A stretch of 64,000 nt of DNA from Deinococcus seoulensis (lineage in GTDB: Bacteria; Deinococcota; Deinococci; Deinococcales; Deinococcaceae). The notes under the pieces were generated by a model, which saw only the letters and a list, made by a program, of their open reading frames with translations, was not told where the DNA came from and searched no databases. A program made the position numbers and the translations under genes. Positions 16,752 through 25,313 of this stretch are shown here, in pieces; within the stretch, counting starts at the first letter, position 1, and each line of letters begins with the position of its first letter. The stretch covers positions 1 to 64,000 of the forward strand of contig NZ_BMQM01000022.1 in the NCBI RefSeq assembly GCF_014648115.1. The letters run 5' to 3'.

Positions 16752-19541
16752 ATGACCTCCGTTTCTCCCGACACCCTGGTGCTGATCGACGGGCACGCCC
16801 TGGCGTTCCGGTCGTACTTCGCCCTGCCGCCCCTCACCAACCGGCAGGGCGAGAGCACGCACGCCATCCTGGGCTTCCTGCGCCTGACGCTGCGCCTGGC
16901 ACGGCAGCGCAGCAACCAGGTGATCGTGGTGTTCGACCCGCCCGTCAAGACGTTCCGGCACGAGCAGTTCGAGGGGTACAAGGCCGGGCGCGCCGAGATG
17001 CCCGCCGACCTGCCCGGCCAGATCAACCGCATCCGCGAGATCGTGGACGCCATCGGCCTGCCCCGACTGGAGGAACCCGGGTACGAGGCCGACGACGTGA
17101 TCGCCAGCCTGACACGCAAGGCCGAGGGCACCGGCATGCAGGTGCGGATCGTGACCAGTGACCGCGACGCATACCAGCTGCTGGACGACCACGTGCGCGT
17201 CATCACGAACGACTTCCGCCTGATCGGCCCGGACGAGGTGCTGGAAAAGTACGGCGTGACCGTCCGGCAGTGGGTGGATTACCGCGCGCTGACCGGCGAC
17301 GCCAGCGACAACATCCCCGGCGCGAAGGGCATCGGCCCGAAAACCGCGTCGAAGCTCCTTCAGGAGTACGGCACGCTGGAGGGTATCTACGCCGCCGCGA
17401 AGGCCGGAACCCTGAAACCCGACGGGACGCGCCAGAAACTGCTGGACTCAGAGGAGAACGTGCAGTTCAGCCACGGACTGTCATGCATGGTCACGGACCT
17501 GCCGCTGGACGTGGAACTGGGCACCGGGCGACTGCCGGGCGACCCGGCCCGCCTGGAAGTGCTGCTGGATGAACTGAACCTGATGAGCGTCAAGCGTGAC
17601 GTGGCCGCCCTGGACGCCGCCGACGCCGCGACGGACCTGCCGGACAGCGTGCACGACGCCGCCCACCAGACCGCGCCGCACGACGAACCCACCGCCGACC
17701 CCCTCCCGGACCTGAGTACCGAGACGGCCCCCTGGCAGGCGCCCACCGGGACGGTCATCTGGGGCTACGCCCTGTCCCGCGAGGACGACCTGACCGCCGC
17801 CCTGACCGACGCCGCCACCTTCGAGGCGACCGGCGACCCCGCCGCCGGGGAGTACAGCGGTCTGCTGCGCACCGCGCCCACCCACGAACCCCCCCAGTGG
17901 AAGAAAGCCGAGGTGTACGCCCCGCCCGGCAGCCTGTTCGACAACCCCGACACGCCCGCCGCGCCCCTGACGAAGACGCAGCAGAAAGCCGCCGAGAAAG
18001 CCCTGAAAGACCAGGAGAAAGCGGCCGCGAAACTCCGCGCGCAGTACCCCGCCACCGTCAGCGAGACCGAATTCGCCGCCCAGCCGACCGTGACGGCTGC
18101 CGCCGCCAAGGCCCTCGCCACGCACCTGCGCGTGCGGGGCCTGAATACCGAACCCGGCGACGACCCCCTGCTCATGGCGTACCTGCTCGACCCCGCCAAC
18201 ACCACCATGCACGCCGTCGCGCAGCGGTACCTGAACACCCCGTGGCCCGACGACGCTGCCGGTCGCGCCGCCGCCACCGCCCAGCTGCTGCACCTGCTGC
18301 CGCCCCTGCTCGACGACACCCGCCGCGCCCTGTACGACGACATGGAAAAACCCCTGTCCGGCGTGCTGACCCGCATGGAAGTCCGGGGCGTGCAACTGGA
18401 CAGCGAGTACCTGCGCGGCCTGTCCGCCGCCACCGCCGCCCGCCTCCAGATCCTCGAAACGCAGATCCACTCGCTCGCCGGCCGCGAATTCCAGATCCGC
18501 AGCCGCGACCAGCTCGAAGCGGTCCTGTACGACGAACTCGGCCTCGCCAGCGGCAAGAAAACCAAACTGACCGGCAAACGCAGCACCGCCGTCGCCGCCC
18601 TCGAACCCCTCCGGGACGAGCACCCCATCATCCCCGCCCTGCTGGAATACCGCGAACTGGAAAAACTACGCGGCACGTACCTCGAACCCCTCCCCAACCT
18701 CGTGAACCCCACCACCGGCCGCCTGCACACCACCTTCGCGCAGGCCGCCGTCGCCACCGGGCGCCTGAGCAGCCTCAACCCCAACCTCCAGAACATCCCC
18801 ATCCGCAGCGACGCCGGCCGCGAGATCCGCAAGGGCTTCATCGCCGCGCCCGGCATGTGCCTGATCAGCGCCGACTACTCACAGATCGAACTGCGCCTCC
18901 TGGCACACATCGCCGACGACCCCCTGATGCAGCAGGCCTTCCAGGAGGGCGCCGACATTCACCGCCGCACCGCCGCGCAGGTCCTCGGGCTCGACGAGGC
19001 CACCATCACCCCCAACCAGCGCCGCGCCGCCAAGACCGTGAACTTTGGTGTGCTGTACGGCATGAGCGCGCACCGCCTCAGCGGCGACCTCGGCATTCCC
19101 TACGCCGACGCCGCCGGATTCATCGAAACTTACTTCAACACCTACCCCGGCATCCGCGGGTACATCGACCACACCCTCGAATTCGGCCGCCAGAACGGGT
19201 ACGTTGAAACCCTGTACGGCCGCCGCCGCTACGTCCCGGAACTCGTCGCCACCAACCGCACCCTGCGCGAGGCCGGTGAACGCCTCGCGTACAACATGCC
19301 CATCCAGGGTACCGCCGCCGACATCATCAAACTCGCCATGATCAGACTCGACCGGGAACTCCAGGGCACCGGCGCGCACCTCCTGCTGCAAGTGCACGAC
19401 GAACTGCTGATCGAAGCGCCCGAAGAGAAAGCCGAAGAGATCAGCCGCCTCGTGAAAACCATCATGGAAGGCGCCGCCAGCCTCAAGGTGCCACTGGCCG
19501 TCGAGGCTGGCACCGGCCCCAACTGGTACGACACGAAGTAA
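16752..19541 (+). CDS. polA: DNA polymerase I
   Basis: 929 residues. The N-terminal 5'-nuclease domain (about 1-300) has LIDGHALAFRSYF, EADDVIASL, TSDRDAYQLL and GDASDNIPGAKGIGPKTASKLL. The C-terminal polymerase has motif A DYSQIELRLLAHI (about 706), motif B RRAAKTVNFGVLYGMS (about 759) and motif C LQVHDELLIEAP (about 881). The middle 3'-5' exonuclease domain lacks the FDTET-type acidic motif (the place reads VIWGYALSRED), so there is no proofreading, as in Taq polymerase. It carries a Lys/Ala/Glu-rich insertion (TKTQQKAAEKALKDQEK) at about residue 410. TAGAAT (16739-16744) ends 7 nt before the ATG. Confidence 0.97.
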   Translation: MTSVSPDTLVLIDGHALAFRSYFALPPLTNRQGESTHAILGFLRLTLRLARQRSNQVIVVFDPPVKTFRHEQFEGYKAGRAEMPADLPGQINRIREIVDAIGLPRLEEPGYEADDVIASLTRKAEGTGMQVRIVTSDRDAYQLLDDHVRVITNDFRLIGPDEVLEKYGVTVRQWVDYRALTGDASDNIPGAKGIGPKTASKLLQEYGTLEGIYAAAKAGTLKPDGTRQKLLDSEENVQFSHGLSCMVTDLPLDVELGTGRLPGDPARLEVLLDELNLMSVKRDVAALDAADAATDLPDSVHDAAHQTAPHDEPTADPLPDLSTETAPWQAPTGTVIWGYALSREDDLTAALTDAATFEATGDPAAGEYSGLLRTAPTHEPPQWKKAEVYAPPGSLFDNPDTPAAPLTKTQQKAAEKALKDQEKAAAKLRAQYPATVSETEFAAQPTVTAAAAKALATHLRVRGLNTEPGDDPLLMAYLLDPANTTMHAVAQRYLNTPWPDDAAGRAAATAQLLHLLPPLLDDTRRALYDDMEKPLSGVLTRMEVRGVQLDSEYLRGLSAATAARLQILETQIHSLAGREFQIRSRDQLEAVLYDELGLASGKKTKLTGKRSTAVAALEPLRDEHPIIPALLEYRELEKLRGTYLEPLPNLVNPTTGRLHTTFAQAAVATGRLSSLNPNLQNIPIRSDAGREIRKGFIAAPGMCLISADYSQIELRLLAHIADDPLMQQAFQEGADIHRRTAAQVLGLDEATITPNQRRAAKTVNFGVLYGMSAHRLSGDLGIPYADAAGFIETYFNTYPGIRGYIDHTLEFGRQNGYVETLYGRRRYVPELVATNRTLREAGERLAYNMPIQGTAADIIKLAMIRLDRELQGTGAHLLLQVHDELLIEAPEEKAEEISRLVKTIMEGAASLKVPLAVEAGTGPNWYDTK

Positions 19542-19575
19542 GGGGTTTGGGTTGCCCTCCGACCCCAGAGCAGGG

Positions 19576-19983
19576 ATGCTGTCGGATAGGATGGACAACC
19601 TCACGGAAGATGTACTTCAGGCACTGAACGCCCGTCACGCGAAGTTCGAGGATTGCCTGATCAGACGCGTCACACTTGCCTTCACCGCAACCCCGCAGTG
19701 GAGGCAGGTCACCGTGGAGATCGAAGCGAAGGACAACCGTGCAGCAGACGGCTGGGGTCAGGTGCTGTTCGAATTTCATGGAGTGGAACTGTTCCACCTT
19801 CTTGAAGACCGAACGACGAATGTCGTGCTTGGCGGAATCGAATGGACGCTCACCGCACTGGGCTGGAAGGCGGACTTCAGCCCCGTTCATTCCGAGGGGA
19901 GCCTTTCGACCTTCATCATCGAAGCACAGGAGGTCTGGTTCAGGAGCACACCCGACGGTGAACCTGTTCAAATAGCTCCATGA
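19576..19983 (+). CDS. Hypothetical protein of lower GC
   Basis: About 135 residues from the ATG at 19576; starts at 19591 (MDNLTEDVLQ) or the TTG at 19552 are also possible. The body is mostly predicted beta, with VTLAFTATPQWRQVTVEIEA, WGQVLFEFHGVELFHLL and VVLGGIEWTLTALG. This loosely resembles small single-domain immunity-type proteins, but no toxin gene is next to it and I do not assign a function. Base and codon use are visibly less GC-biased than in polA and the HAD gene around it, which hints at recent acquisition. Its stop overlaps the ATG of the next gene (ATGA). Confidence 0.6.
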   Translation: MLSDRMDNLTEDVLQALNARHAKFEDCLIRRVTLAFTATPQWRQVTVEIEAKDNRAADGWGQVLFEFHGVELFHLLEDRTTNVVLGGIEWTLTALGWKADFSPVHSEGSLSTFIIEAQEVWFRSTPDGEPVQIAP

Positions 19984-20579
19984 CCATCAAGGCTGTCTTC
20001 TGGGATATCGGCGGGGTGCTCCTCACGAACGGCTGGGACCGCGAGCAACGCGCGGACGTTCTCTCACGCTTCGGGCTGGACCTGACCGAATTTACCGAGC
20101 GGCACAAACTGGCCGCGCCGGAACTCGAACTGGGCCGCATGACCCTCGACGAGTACCTGTCGCAGACGGTGTTCTACGCCCCGCGTGACTTTACCCGCGA
20201 GGATTTCCGCGCCGCCATGGAAGCCGAGAGCCGCCCCCACGACGACGCGCTGGCCCTCGCCCGCGACCTGAGCGGCCGGTACCGCATGTACGCCCTGAAC
20301 AACGAAGGGCACGACCTGAACGAGTGCCGCATCCGCAATTTTGGCCTGCACGAGTTCCTGCTGGCCTTCTTCAGTTCCTGCTACCTGGGCGTCATGAAAC
20401 CCAACCCCGCCATCTACCGCCTGGGATTGAACCTCGCCAGCCTCAGGCCTGAGGAGACCGTCATGATCGACGACCGCGCCCAGAACGCCGAGGCGGCCCG
20501 CTCGGTCGGCATGCACGCCGTGCGGTACGAGAACGCCGCGCAGCTCCGGGAGGAACTGGCGGCGCTCGGTGTGAAGTAG
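19980..20579 (+). CDS. HAD-superfamily hydrolase (subfamily IA)
   Basis: 199 residues. Motif I is FWDIGGVLLTNGW with the nucleophile Asp, motif II falls in the MYALNNEGHD segment, the Lys of motif III is in YLGVMKPNPAIY, and motif IV is MIDDRAQNAEAA. The short helical cap between about residues 20 and 85 is typical of the YihX-like small-molecule phosphatases. Substrate unknown. The ATG overlaps the stop of the preceding low-GC gene, so expression is coupled. It is convergent with the nrd cluster. Confidence 0.88.
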   Translation: MTIKAVFWDIGGVLLTNGWDREQRADVLSRFGLDLTEFTERHKLAAPELELGRMTLDEYLSQTVFYAPRDFTREDFRAAMEAESRPHDDALALARDLSGRYRMYALNNEGHDLNECRIRNFGLHEFLLAFFSSCYLGVMKPNPAIYRLGLNLASLRPEETVMIDDRAQNAEAARSVGMHAVRYENAAQLREELAALGVK

Positions 20580-20600
20580 GGGAGGGTGTGACCCCAGCCC

Positions 20601-20876
20601 TTACTGCGTCAGGAAGGCCTTGACGGCGCCGAGGCTGCCGGTGTCGAGCAGGACCTTGCCGCTGGGGCGGTGCAGCAGGGCGGGCGTGCGGGCCAGGACG
20701 TGTGCTTCGGCGAGCTGCGCGAAGGCGTCGGGTTGTTCCTGACGGTGCAGGACCTCGATGCGGTCGTCGAAGGCGCCGCGCAGGGGAAGGGCCAGCATGC
20801 GCTTCAGGGTCTCGCACTGCGGACACTGGTCCTGTGTGAACAGCACGAACGGCCGGGTCTGATCGGTGTCAGTCAT
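20601..20876 (-). CDS. Thioredoxin-fold protein with CPQC motif (NrdH/glutaredoxin-like)
   Basis: 91 residues with the redox motif FTQDQCPQCETLK near the N-terminus and the cis-Pro block ARTPALLHRP. It overlaps the nrdF stop by 8 nt and is last in the ribonucleotide reductase cluster, so it is probably the electron donor that reduces the NrdE C-terminal cysteines. The sequence is not a canonical NrdH (which has CMQC or CVQC and a conserved C-terminal SGFRP), so NrdH-like glutaredoxin is the safest name. Confidence 0.8.
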   Translation of the reverse strand: MTDTDQTRPFVLFTQDQCPQCETLKRMLALPLRGAFDDRIEVLHRQEQPDAFAQLAEAHVLARTPALLHRPSGKVLLDTGSLGAVKAFLTQ

Positions 20877-21867
20877 GCGCGACCGCCGTGCGTTCGGGCC
20901 AGAGTTCCGCGAAGTCCTCGTCGGCCAGGGGTTCCACGTTCAGTTTGGCGTAACTGCTGCCCTTGGCGCTGAAGAAGTCGTGCGTGGTCCCGCGTGTGCG
21001 GATGCCGTTCAGGACGACCGGGTTGATGTCCTCGTCCGGGAAGCGGCGTTCCAGGGCAAGGTTATCGGCCAGCACGTTGAAGTTGAAGCGGATGAAGCGC
21101 CCCACGTCCTCGGTCAGGCCCACCCCGGCGTACAGGGTGTCGGTGTACGCCAGTTCGTTGCGGTACAGGGTGTCCAGCGCGCCGTCGAACCACGCCAGGG
21201 CCTCGGCCTGCTGCGCGTCGCTCAGGGCCTCGAAGCGTTCCTGGGCCAGCAGCGCCACGTACACGCCGTGCACGGCCTCGTCGAGGATGATCAGGTTGAA
21301 GATCTCACCGGCCGACACCATGCGGCCCTGCCCGGCCATCAACAGCGGGTAGTAGAAGCCGCTGTAGAACAACGCCGTCTCCAGCATGCACGACACGACC
21401 ATCTTGCGCCACAGCCCGAAGTCGCTGGTGTCCGGGTCGGCGAACACGTCCTGAATGAACGCGATCTTGAACTGAAGCTGCGGCTGTGATTCCACCCACG
21501 CGAACACGGCGCGTTCCTCGGTGGTGGACAGGAACGTCTTGTTCATCAGGCTGTAGGAGCGCGCGTGAATGTCTTCCATCATGCCCTGGAATTGCAGGGT
21601 CGCCTTGCGGATGTGCCCCGGCACCAGCCCCCGCAGGGCGGGCATGCCGACCTCGCCCTGCAGGGTGTCCAGGGCATTCAGGCCGGCCGAGGCGTGCATG
21701 TACGTCCAGCGTTCGGCTTCGGTCAGGGACTTCCAGACGATGGCGTCGTTCGACAGCGGAATCTCTTCCGGGAACCACAGTTGCGAGGTGTACTTCTCGT
21801 AGAACGTGACCGAGAAGCTGTCCTCGGGTTCGCTCCAGTTCGTGGCAGTAAAGGGGGTTCGGGTCAT
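20869..21867 (-). CDS. nrdF: Ribonucleotide reductase small subunit
   Basis: 332 residues. It houses the dimetal centre and tyrosyl radical of the NrdEF enzyme. Ligand blocks are LDTLQGEVGMPA, MEDIHARSYSLMNKTF (Glu and His), SGFYYPLLMAGQG, and LDEAVHGVYVAL (Glu and His). Together with the NrdI flavoprotein gene upstream this points to class Ib, which uses a manganese cofactor assembled with NrdI. I take the ATG at 21867 (MTRTPFTATNW). A 147-bp gap separates it from the nrdE stop. The 3' end overlaps the thioredoxin-like gene. Confidence 0.95.
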   Translation of the reverse strand: MTRTPFTATNWSEPEDSFSVTFYEKYTSQLWFPEEIPLSNDAIVWKSLTEAERWTYMHASAGLNALDTLQGEVGMPALRGLVPGHIRKATLQFQGMMEDIHARSYSLMNKTFLSTTEERAVFAWVESQPQLQFKIAFIQDVFADPDTSDFGLWRKMVVSCMLETALFYSGFYYPLLMAGQGRMVSAGEIFNLIILDEAVHGVYVALLAQERFEALSDAQQAEALAWFDGALDTLYRNELAYTDTLYAGVGLTEDVGRFIRFNFNVLADNLALERRFPDEDINPVVLNGIRTRGTTHDFFSAKGSSYAKLNVEPLADEDFAELWPERTAVAHD

Positions 21868-22014
21868 GGGAGTCTCACAGGGGGGGTGGGGGTGGGGTTC
21901 GGTGTGGGGGCGCGGCGTTCCGTTCCACGGACGGGAGGACGGCACTCCCGTCCATTCCACTGCACGCCGCTGCCGGGTCGGTCTCTCGCTCCGCTCGGGG
22001 CCTGCGGCCCGCCG

Positions 22015-24102
22015 TCAGACAGCGCAGCTGAGGCACTCGTCGATGCTGACCTTACGCAGCCGGGTGTAGTACAGCGTTTTCAGCCCCTTGGCGTAGGCGT
22101 ACAGGTAGTAGCGTTGCAGGGTGCGGGTGGTGGCGCTGCTGGGAATGAACAGCGTGCAGCTGATGCCCTGGTCCACGTGCTTCTGCGCGGCGGCGACCGT
22201 GTCGATCACGCGGCGCTGGTCCATGTCGTACGCTTCCTCGTAGAACCACTCGGTCAGTTCGCTTAAGTGCGGCATGGGGTAGATGGTGCGGGCCTTGTTG
22301 CTGGTGCGGGTCTCGACGCGCTCCGTGATGGGCATGATGCTGGCCGACGCGTTGCTGACGTAACTGATGCTGCCGGTCGGGGCGATCGCCATGACGAACG
22401 AGTGCGCCAGCCCGTGCGTCCGGATGTCGGCTACGAGCTGCGCCCAGTCCTCGCGGGTGGGCAGCTTGTGACCCTCGAACAGTGCGGCGACCTCGGGGGT
22501 GCGGGGCGCGAAGTCCTGCGCGAGGTACTGCGCGAAATGCTCGCCGCTCTGGTAGCGGCTGCCCTCGAAGCCCCGGAACACGAAGCCCGTGTCGCGCGCG
22601 ATCTCCATGCTGGCGCGCCGGGCGTGGTAGTGGACGGCCGCGAAGTACACGTCCACGAACTCCAGCGCCTCGGGGCTGCCGTACGCGATCTCGTTCTTCG
22701 CCAGGAACGAGTGCAGGCCCATGGCGCCCAGGCCGATGCTGCGCATCTCCTCGTTCGCGCGGCGCACGGCGGGCACCTCCGTGATGCTGGTGGAGCGGGC
22801 CACGTCGTCCAGCATGCGCACGGCGGCGCGTACCACGCGGCCCAGGTCGCCACTGGCGACGCTCTGCTCGATCACCAGCGACGCGAGGTTGCAGCTCACG
22901 TCCAGCCCCACCTGATCCTTCCCCTCCTGCCCGTAGGCGTGGAAGGTGCTGGGCAGCGTGGGTTGCAGGATCTCGCTGCACAGGTTGCTCATCTTGATCG
23001 TCCCGACGTTCGGGATGGGGTTCACGGCGTTCGCGTTGCCCTCGAACAGCAGGTACGGGTACCCGCTCTCGCCCTGCGTGACCGCGATCTCCTCCATGAC
23101 ACGCCGCGCCGACACGCGCTTCTTGCGGATGTCCGGGTTCGCGACCAGCGCGTCGTACTCGCGGGTCCAGTCGATGCTCGTGAACTCGCGCCCCGTCGCC
23201 TGGAACAGCGAGTGCGGGTAGAACTGGTAGATGTCCTCACCGGCCCGGACCTTCTGCATGAACACGTCCGGCACGGTCGCCCCGACCGACAGGGTCTTCA
23301 GGCGCGCGTCCTCGTCCGTGGCGATCTTCTTGGCGCTCAGGGTATCCAGGAAGTCGGCGTGCATGACGCTCAGGTAGATCGCCCCCGCGCCCGGACGCTG
23401 CCCGGCCTGATCGGCGTACCGCAGCATGTTGTCCAGCATCTTCGCCACGCCCATCACGCCCTTCGTGACGTTCTGAATGCCGCGCAGGCTCTCGCCGCGC
23501 GCGCGCAGGTTACTGACCTCCACGCCAATCCCGCCGCCGCCCTTGCTGAGTTCCGCCACGAACGACAGCGTCTTCGTGATGGAATCCAGGTTGTCCGTGC
23601 AGTCCTGCAAGAGGAAGCAGCTGACCAGCCGCCCCGTGTTCGCCTTCCCGGAGTTCATCAGGGTGGGCGTGGCAGGCGTGAACGTCTGGTTCACCAGATG
23701 ATGCACGAGTTCCAGCGCCTCCTCGACGCTGCTGCTGCGCGCCAGGGCCGTCACGCTCAGGCGGTCCTCGAAACGCTCCAGCCACTGCTTGCGGTCCGGG
23801 GTCATGGTCGCGTACTCGCTGTAGAACTTGAACGCCCCCATGAACGACCGGAACCGGAAGTCGTAACTGTACGCCCGCTGGAACACGGCCTTCACGTCAC
23901 GCGGGTGGTACCGCGCGAACACCGCCGGGTCCCACACGCCCTTCTCGGTCATGTACGCGACCTTCTCGGCCAGCGTCGGGAACGTCACGGTATTCGGGTT
24001 CACCTTCTCCGTGAAGTACGCCCGCAGCGCCTGCGCGTCATGGCTCGTATCGATGTGCGTGCCCGAAAGCACCCGGTTGTTCAGTTCAATCCAGCGTTCC
24101 AT
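22015..24102 (-). CDS. nrdE: Ribonucleotide reductase large subunit
   Basis: 695 residues; the catalytic subunit that makes deoxyribonucleotides from ribonucleoside diphosphates. Visible hallmarks are NSGKANTGRLVSCF (active-site Cys), GGGIGVEVSNLRARGE, KMSNLCSEILQ (second substrate Cys and the NxCxE radical site), and the C-terminal redox tail ECLSCAV. There is no N-terminal ATP-cone, so overall-activity regulation is absent, as expected for NrdE. The ATG at 24102 (MERWIELNNRVLSG) lies inside the last codons of nrdI, overlapping by 17 nt. Confidence 0.96.
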   Translation of the reverse strand: MERWIELNNRVLSGTHIDTSHDAQALRAYFTEKVNPNTVTFPTLAEKVAYMTEKGVWDPAVFARYHPRDVKAVFQRAYSYDFRFRSFMGAFKFYSEYATMTPDRKQWLERFEDRLSVTALARSSSVEEALELVHHLVNQTFTPATPTLMNSGKANTGRLVSCFLLQDCTDNLDSITKTLSFVAELSKGGGGIGVEVSNLRARGESLRGIQNVTKGVMGVAKMLDNMLRYADQAGQRPGAGAIYLSVMHADFLDTLSAKKIATDEDARLKTLSVGATVPDVFMQKVRAGEDIYQFYPHSLFQATGREFTSIDWTREYDALVANPDIRKKRVSARRVMEEIAVTQGESGYPYLLFEGNANAVNPIPNVGTIKMSNLCSEILQPTLPSTFHAYGQEGKDQVGLDVSCNLASLVIEQSVASGDLGRVVRAAVRMLDDVARSTSITEVPAVRRANEEMRSIGLGAMGLHSFLAKNEIAYGSPEALEFVDVYFAAVHYHARRASMEIARDTGFVFRGFEGSRYQSGEHFAQYLAQDFAPRTPEVAALFEGHKLPTREDWAQLVADIRTHGLAHSFVMAIAPTGSISYVSNASASIMPITERVETRTSNKARTIYPMPHLSELTEWFYEEAYDMDQRRVIDTVAAAQKHVDQGISCTLFIPSSATTRTLQRYYLYAYAKGLKTLYYTRLRKVSIDECLSCAV

Positions 24103-24496
24103 ACGTTTCCCCTTTCCCTCCGGCCAGCAGGTGCGAGCGCACCCAGCGCGTGACCTGCTCACGGTCCGAGACCGTGCCACCCTTGTTCAGACGCGCCACC
24201 AGCGGCACCCGGAACTCAGAGGCGATCCGGTCACCCGCCCGCCCGAAATTCTCTCCCCAGTGGTAACTGCCGCTGGACACCACGCCCCGCAGCCCCCCCG
24301 CGTGCGACCGCAGGAACGCCGCCGTGCTGGCCGGAACCTCGCCCTGCCCGAACGTGTACGTCAGCAGCAGGAACGGTTCACCCGGCGCGGGCGGCGCGTC
24401 CCGCACGGACCCCACCGGCACACCCCCCGCCTCCCGCGACACCGCCAGCGCAAAGCGGCGCACGTTCCCGGTCAGGGAATCGAACACCAGCCTCAC
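24086..24496 (-). CDS. nrdI: NrdI flavodoxin-like protein
   Basis: 136 residues. It supplies oxidant for assembly of the manganese-tyrosyl cofactor of NrdF. The FMN-binding pattern is visible: SLTGNVRRFA phosphate loop, LLTYTFGQGEVP, and GVVSSGSYHWGENFGRAGD. Its ATG overlaps the stop of the thioesterase gene and its 3' end overlaps nrdE, so thioesterase-nrdI-nrdE are one transcript. Its presence is the main reason to call the reductase class Ib. Confidence 0.94.
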   Translation of the reverse strand: MRLVFDSLTGNVRRFALAVSREAGGVPVGSVRDAPPAPGEPFLLLTYTFGQGEVPASTAAFLRSHAGGLRGVVSSGSYHWGENFGRAGDRIASEFRVPLVARLNKGGTVSDREQVTRWVRSHLLAGGKGETYGTLD

Positions 24497-24990
24497 GTCG
24501 CGCCGCCCACCAGCGGCGGCACCGGCACCGGCCGCCCATCCTCACCCAGCGCCACCAGCGTGAACGTCCCCGCGCACGCCAGTTCCCGCTCCTCGGAATA
24601 CATGTCCTCACGGAACACGTCCACCTGCACCGTCATGCTCGTCCGCCCCGCCCGCACGACCCGCGCCACGAGTTCCACCAGCGACCCCTGCGGAATCGGG
24701 TTACGGAACTCCATGGCATTCAGGTGCCGGGTCACGACCTTCCGGCGGCAGTGCCGGGTCGCGGCAATGAACGCCGCCGAATCCATCAGCGACAACGCCT
24801 CGCCACCGAACAGCGTTCCGTGATGGTTCGTCAGGCCAGGAAAGACGACGTGCGTCACGCGCGTCTCACGCGGCGGCACGGGCGGAACGGCACCCAGCGC
24901 GGCCAGGGTCACGCCCGGCCCCCACGGAGCACGACCGACCGGGAAGACCAGCAGAACGACAGCGGACCAGTCCGCAGGAATGAAACCCAT
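24493..24990 (-). CDS. Acyl-CoA thioesterase (hotdog fold)
   Basis: Up to 165 residues. The core from about residue 45 is a typical acyl-CoA thioesterase: VVFPGLTNHHGTLFGGEALSLMDSAAFIAATRHC with the catalytic Asp, then VTRHLNAMEFRNPIPQG and RTSMTVQVDVF. The first 40 or so residues are hydrophobic and unlike the family, so the true start may be a downstream GTG in the VTLAALGAVPP or VTHVVFPG region. Hydrolyses fatty acyl-CoAs. It overlaps nrdI (ATGA), which puts it first in the nrd operon, with no obvious metabolic link. Confidence 0.85.
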   Translation of the reverse strand: MGFIPADWSAVVLLVFPVGRAPWGPGVTLAALGAVPPVPPRETRVTHVVFPGLTNHHGTLFGGEALSLMDSAAFIAATRHCRRKVVTRHLNAMEFRNPIPQGSLVELVARVVRAGRTSMTVQVDVFREDMYSEERELACAGTFTLVALGEDGRPVPVPPLVGGAT

Positions 24991-25192
24991 GTACGCATAA
25001 GAGACCGCCTTGTTCCCCTGCCGCGGGGGACCGTGAGATGGGCGTTTCTTCGCTGGGCGAGCGTTCGGACTGAGGACCGTGGCGCGACCGTACCGGACTG
25101 AACCCCCGCTGTGGGAGGCGTGACCGGATTTCCCTCTGTTCCCGCGAAGTGCTGCTAGGTGGTAGTGCTGCCGGGTGGCAACGACAGCGCGG

Positions 25193-25221
25193 AGTCTACA
25201 TGTAGTACGTGGTCAGGTCAA
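25193..25221 (-). promoter_or_regulatory. Sigma-70 promoter of the nrd cluster with NrdR-like palindrome
   Basis: On the minus strand TTGACC (25216-25221) and TAGACT (25193-25198) are separated by exactly 17 nt and point toward the thioesterase-nrdIEF genes, about 200 nt away. The perfect palindrome CTACATGTAG (25196-25205) overlaps the -10 box and matches 8 of 10 core positions of the NrdR box as I remember it (CWATATATWG). Repression by NrdR is an inference. Confidence 0.6.
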
Positions 25222-25313
25222 ACGCACCTGCACATGCAAGATCTTGACTCTGCCCGCCTCGCGTGTCCCGCACTGAAAGACCCCCGTGACGACCCGCGCG
25301 GCATGATGCCCCG

